Under the pieces are notes generated by a model. The model ran no database searches and was not told where the DNA came from. It saw only the letters and a program-made list of their open reading frames with translations. Positions 49,875 through 51,243 of a stretch of DNA of 51,243 nt are shown one piece after another. Within the stretch, counting starts at the first letter, position 1, and each line of letters begins with the position of its first letter. This DNA comes from Bacteroidales bacterium (GTDB lineage: Bacteria; Bacteroidota; Bacteroidia; Bacteroidales; PUMT01), in the NCBI GenBank assembly GCA_007132225.1, contig SLPB01000139.1, positions 1 through 51,243 of the forward strand, in the 5' to 3' direction. A program made the translations under genes and the position numbers.

Positions 49875-51059
49875 TTAATCAAGTACTTCAATTACCTGTC
49901 CTGCGCCTACAGTACGCCCGCCTTCACGAATTGCAAATCTCAGATTCTGGTTAATAGCAACAGGGTAAATAAGCTCAACGGTAATCGTCACATTATCACC
50001 CGGCATAACCATCTCTGTTCCTTCAGGAAGTTGGATCTCACCGGTAATGTCAAGTGTCCTGAGGAAGAACTGCGGACGGTAATTATTGTGAAAGGGAGTA
50101 TGACGGCCACCTTCATCTTTCTTCAAAACATAAACTTCAGCTTTGAATTTTGTATGAGGAGTGATGGTTCCTGGCTTGGCAATAACCATACCTCTTTTTA
50201 TCTCTTTTTTATCAACGCCTCTTAGCAGAAGTCCAACATTATCTCCGGCCTCACCCCGGTCAAGGATCTTACGAAACATCTCAACACCGGTAACAACGGT
50301 TTTCCTCTCGGCTCCAAGTCCTACCAGCTGCATTTCTTCACCGGAGTTTACAACTCCCGTCTCAATCCTTCCGGTAGCAACAGTACCACGTCCTGTAATG
50401 GAGAATACATCTTCAACAGGCATCAGAAATGGTTTTTCAACATCTCTGGGGGGAACAGGTATAAATTCATCGACGGCATCCATAAGTTCCATAACTTTTT
50501 CTTCCCATTTTTCATCACCTTCAAGGGAACCAAGAGCTGATCCATGAATCACAGGAGTATTGTCCCCGTCAAAATCATAAAAACTCAAAAGCTCACGAAC
50601 TTCCATTTCAACAAGCTCCAATAGCTCAGGATCATCTACTAAATCGACTTTATTTATAAATACAACAAGACAGGGTACGTTCACCTGACGTGCAAGAAGA
50701 ATATGTTCACGGGTCTGAGGCATGGGGCCGTCAGTTCCGGCTACAACAAGAATGGCACCGTCCATCTGTGCAGCACCTGTCACCATGTTTTTAACATAGT
50801 CGGCGTGACCGGGACAGTCAACGTGGGCATAATGACGGTTTGCGGTTTGATATTCAACGTGCGACGTATTGATGGTAATACCCCTTTCTTTTTCTTCAGG
50901 TGCATTGTCGATCTGATCAAAGGTTTTAATCTCAGAAAGTCCCTTTTTTGAAAGTAAAAGTGTAATCGCGGCAGTCAGGGTAGTTTTGCCGTGGTCAACA
51001 TGACCTATGGTCCCAACATTGACGTGAGGTTTGTTTCTTTCAAATTTTGCTTTTGCCAT
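49875..51059 (-). CDS. tuf: Elongation factor Tu
   Basis: A 394-residue EF-Tu. G motifs: GHVDHGKT (about 19-26), [13 protein letters not shown] (about 136) and GSAL. Domains 2 and 3 are complete and end in [14 protein letters not shown] start with GGAG just upstream. It lies between tRNA-Thr and tRNA-Trp on the same strand. Only this copy is visible. Confidence 0.98.
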   Translation of the reverse strand: MAKAKFERNKPHVNVGTIGHVDHGKTTLTAAITLLLSKKGLSEIKTFDQIDNAPEEKERGITINTSHVEYQTANRHYAHVDCPGHADYVKNMVTGAAQMDGAILVVAGTDGPMPQTREHILLARQVNVPCLVVFINKVDLVDDPELLELVEMEVRELLSFYDFDGDNTPVIHGSALGSLEGDEKWEEKVMELMDAVDEFIPVPPRDVEKPFLMPVEDVFSITGRGTVATGRIETGVVNSGEEMQLVGLGAERKTVVTGVEMFRKILDRGEAGDNVGLLLRGVDKKEIKRGMVIAKPGTITPHTKFKAEVYVLKKDEGGRHTPFHNNYRPQFFLRTLDITGEIQLPEGTEMVMPGDNVTITVELIYPVAINQNLRFAIREGGRTVGAGQVIEVLD

Positions 51060-51127
51060 AACTCCAAAATTATTTGATAAAATTGATGAATAATATTATT
51101 TTCGGTAACAATATAAATTGCGTTTTG

Positions 51128-51199
<72 letters not shown>

Positions 51200-51207
51200 A
51201 AAGAAAG

Positions 51208-51243
51208 AGCGGGAGACGGGACTCGGACCCGCGACCCTCAGCG
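51208..51243 (-). tRNA. tRNA-Gly, 3' half, cut by the window end
   Basis: The last 36 bases of a tRNA (positions 38-73) in minus-strand reading: anticodon stem half GCTGA, T stem GCGGG/CCCGT, acceptor half CTCCCGC, discriminator T. The acceptor (GCGGGAG on the other side expected), the T discriminator and its place before tRNA-Thr and tuf point to tRNA-Gly. The anticodon itself is outside the window. The T loop reads TCCGAGT. Confidence 0.8.

Overview
The window looks like chromosomal DNA of an anaerobic, fermentative or syntrophic member of the Bacteroidetes, probably Bacteroidales in the wide sense. The reasons are the gene order rpoC-rpoB-rplL-rplJ-rplA-rplK-nusG-secE-tRNA(Trp)-tuf-tRNA(Thr)-tRNA(Gly) with a DUF3467 gene after rpoC; the DUF2520/KdsC-like/UbiA-type/Maf cluster; an S46 dipeptidyl-peptidase; an acyl-CoA dehydrogenase with EtfAB; few clear Shine-Dalgarno sites; and NAD-linked hydrogenases. 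No genus can be named from sequence reading alone.

Layout. 0-2 kb: a class I methyltransferase, a SpoIIAA/STAS-like protein and a small membrane protein. 2.4-5.6 kb: an S-box (SAM-I) riboswitch leader followed by an aspartate kinase and O-acetylhomoserine sulfhydrylase (metY), all on the minus strand. 5.8-12 kb: a minus-strand operon for a cytoplasmic NAD-reducing [NiFe] hydrogenase (hoxF, hoxU, hoxY, hoxH), its C-terminal maturation protease, and a dihydroorotate-dehydrogenase-like flavoprotein that lacks the usual catalytic Ser/Cys. 12.1-18.1 kb: the divergent plus-strand set hypF-hypC-hypD-hypE-hypA-hypB, a complete general maturation set for that enzyme. 18.2-22.1 kb: a PHP-domain lipoprotein, then a second aspartate kinase overlapping lysA. 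22.4-24.7 kb: a small unknown protein and a TonB-dependent receptor. 24.8-28.3 kb: a second, unrelated hydrogenase, the trimeric NADH-linked [FeFe] type (hydA, hydB, hydC). 28.5-33.6 kb: S46 peptidase, Maf, UbiA-family prenyltransferase and a DUF2520-HAD fusion. 33.8-37.5 kb: acyl-CoA dehydrogenase, etfA, etfB. 37.8-51.2 kb: the RNA polymerase/ribosomal protein cluster, tuf and tRNAs.

How it fits together. Two hydrogenases with unrelated active sites, both joined to NuoE/NuoF-type flavin modules, lie about 13 kb apart. With an EtfB that carries the DGDTAQVGP motif associated with electron-bifurcating ETFs, they suggest a metabolism that balances NADH by making or using H2. The two aspartate kinases appear to be divided between methionine (S-box controlled, with metY) and lysine (overlapping lysA). 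The parts of the window most worth following up are the hox operon with its altered DHOD-like last gene, the pared-down HydB, the serine in the first H-cluster motif of HydA, and several strong inverted repeats that no gene explains.
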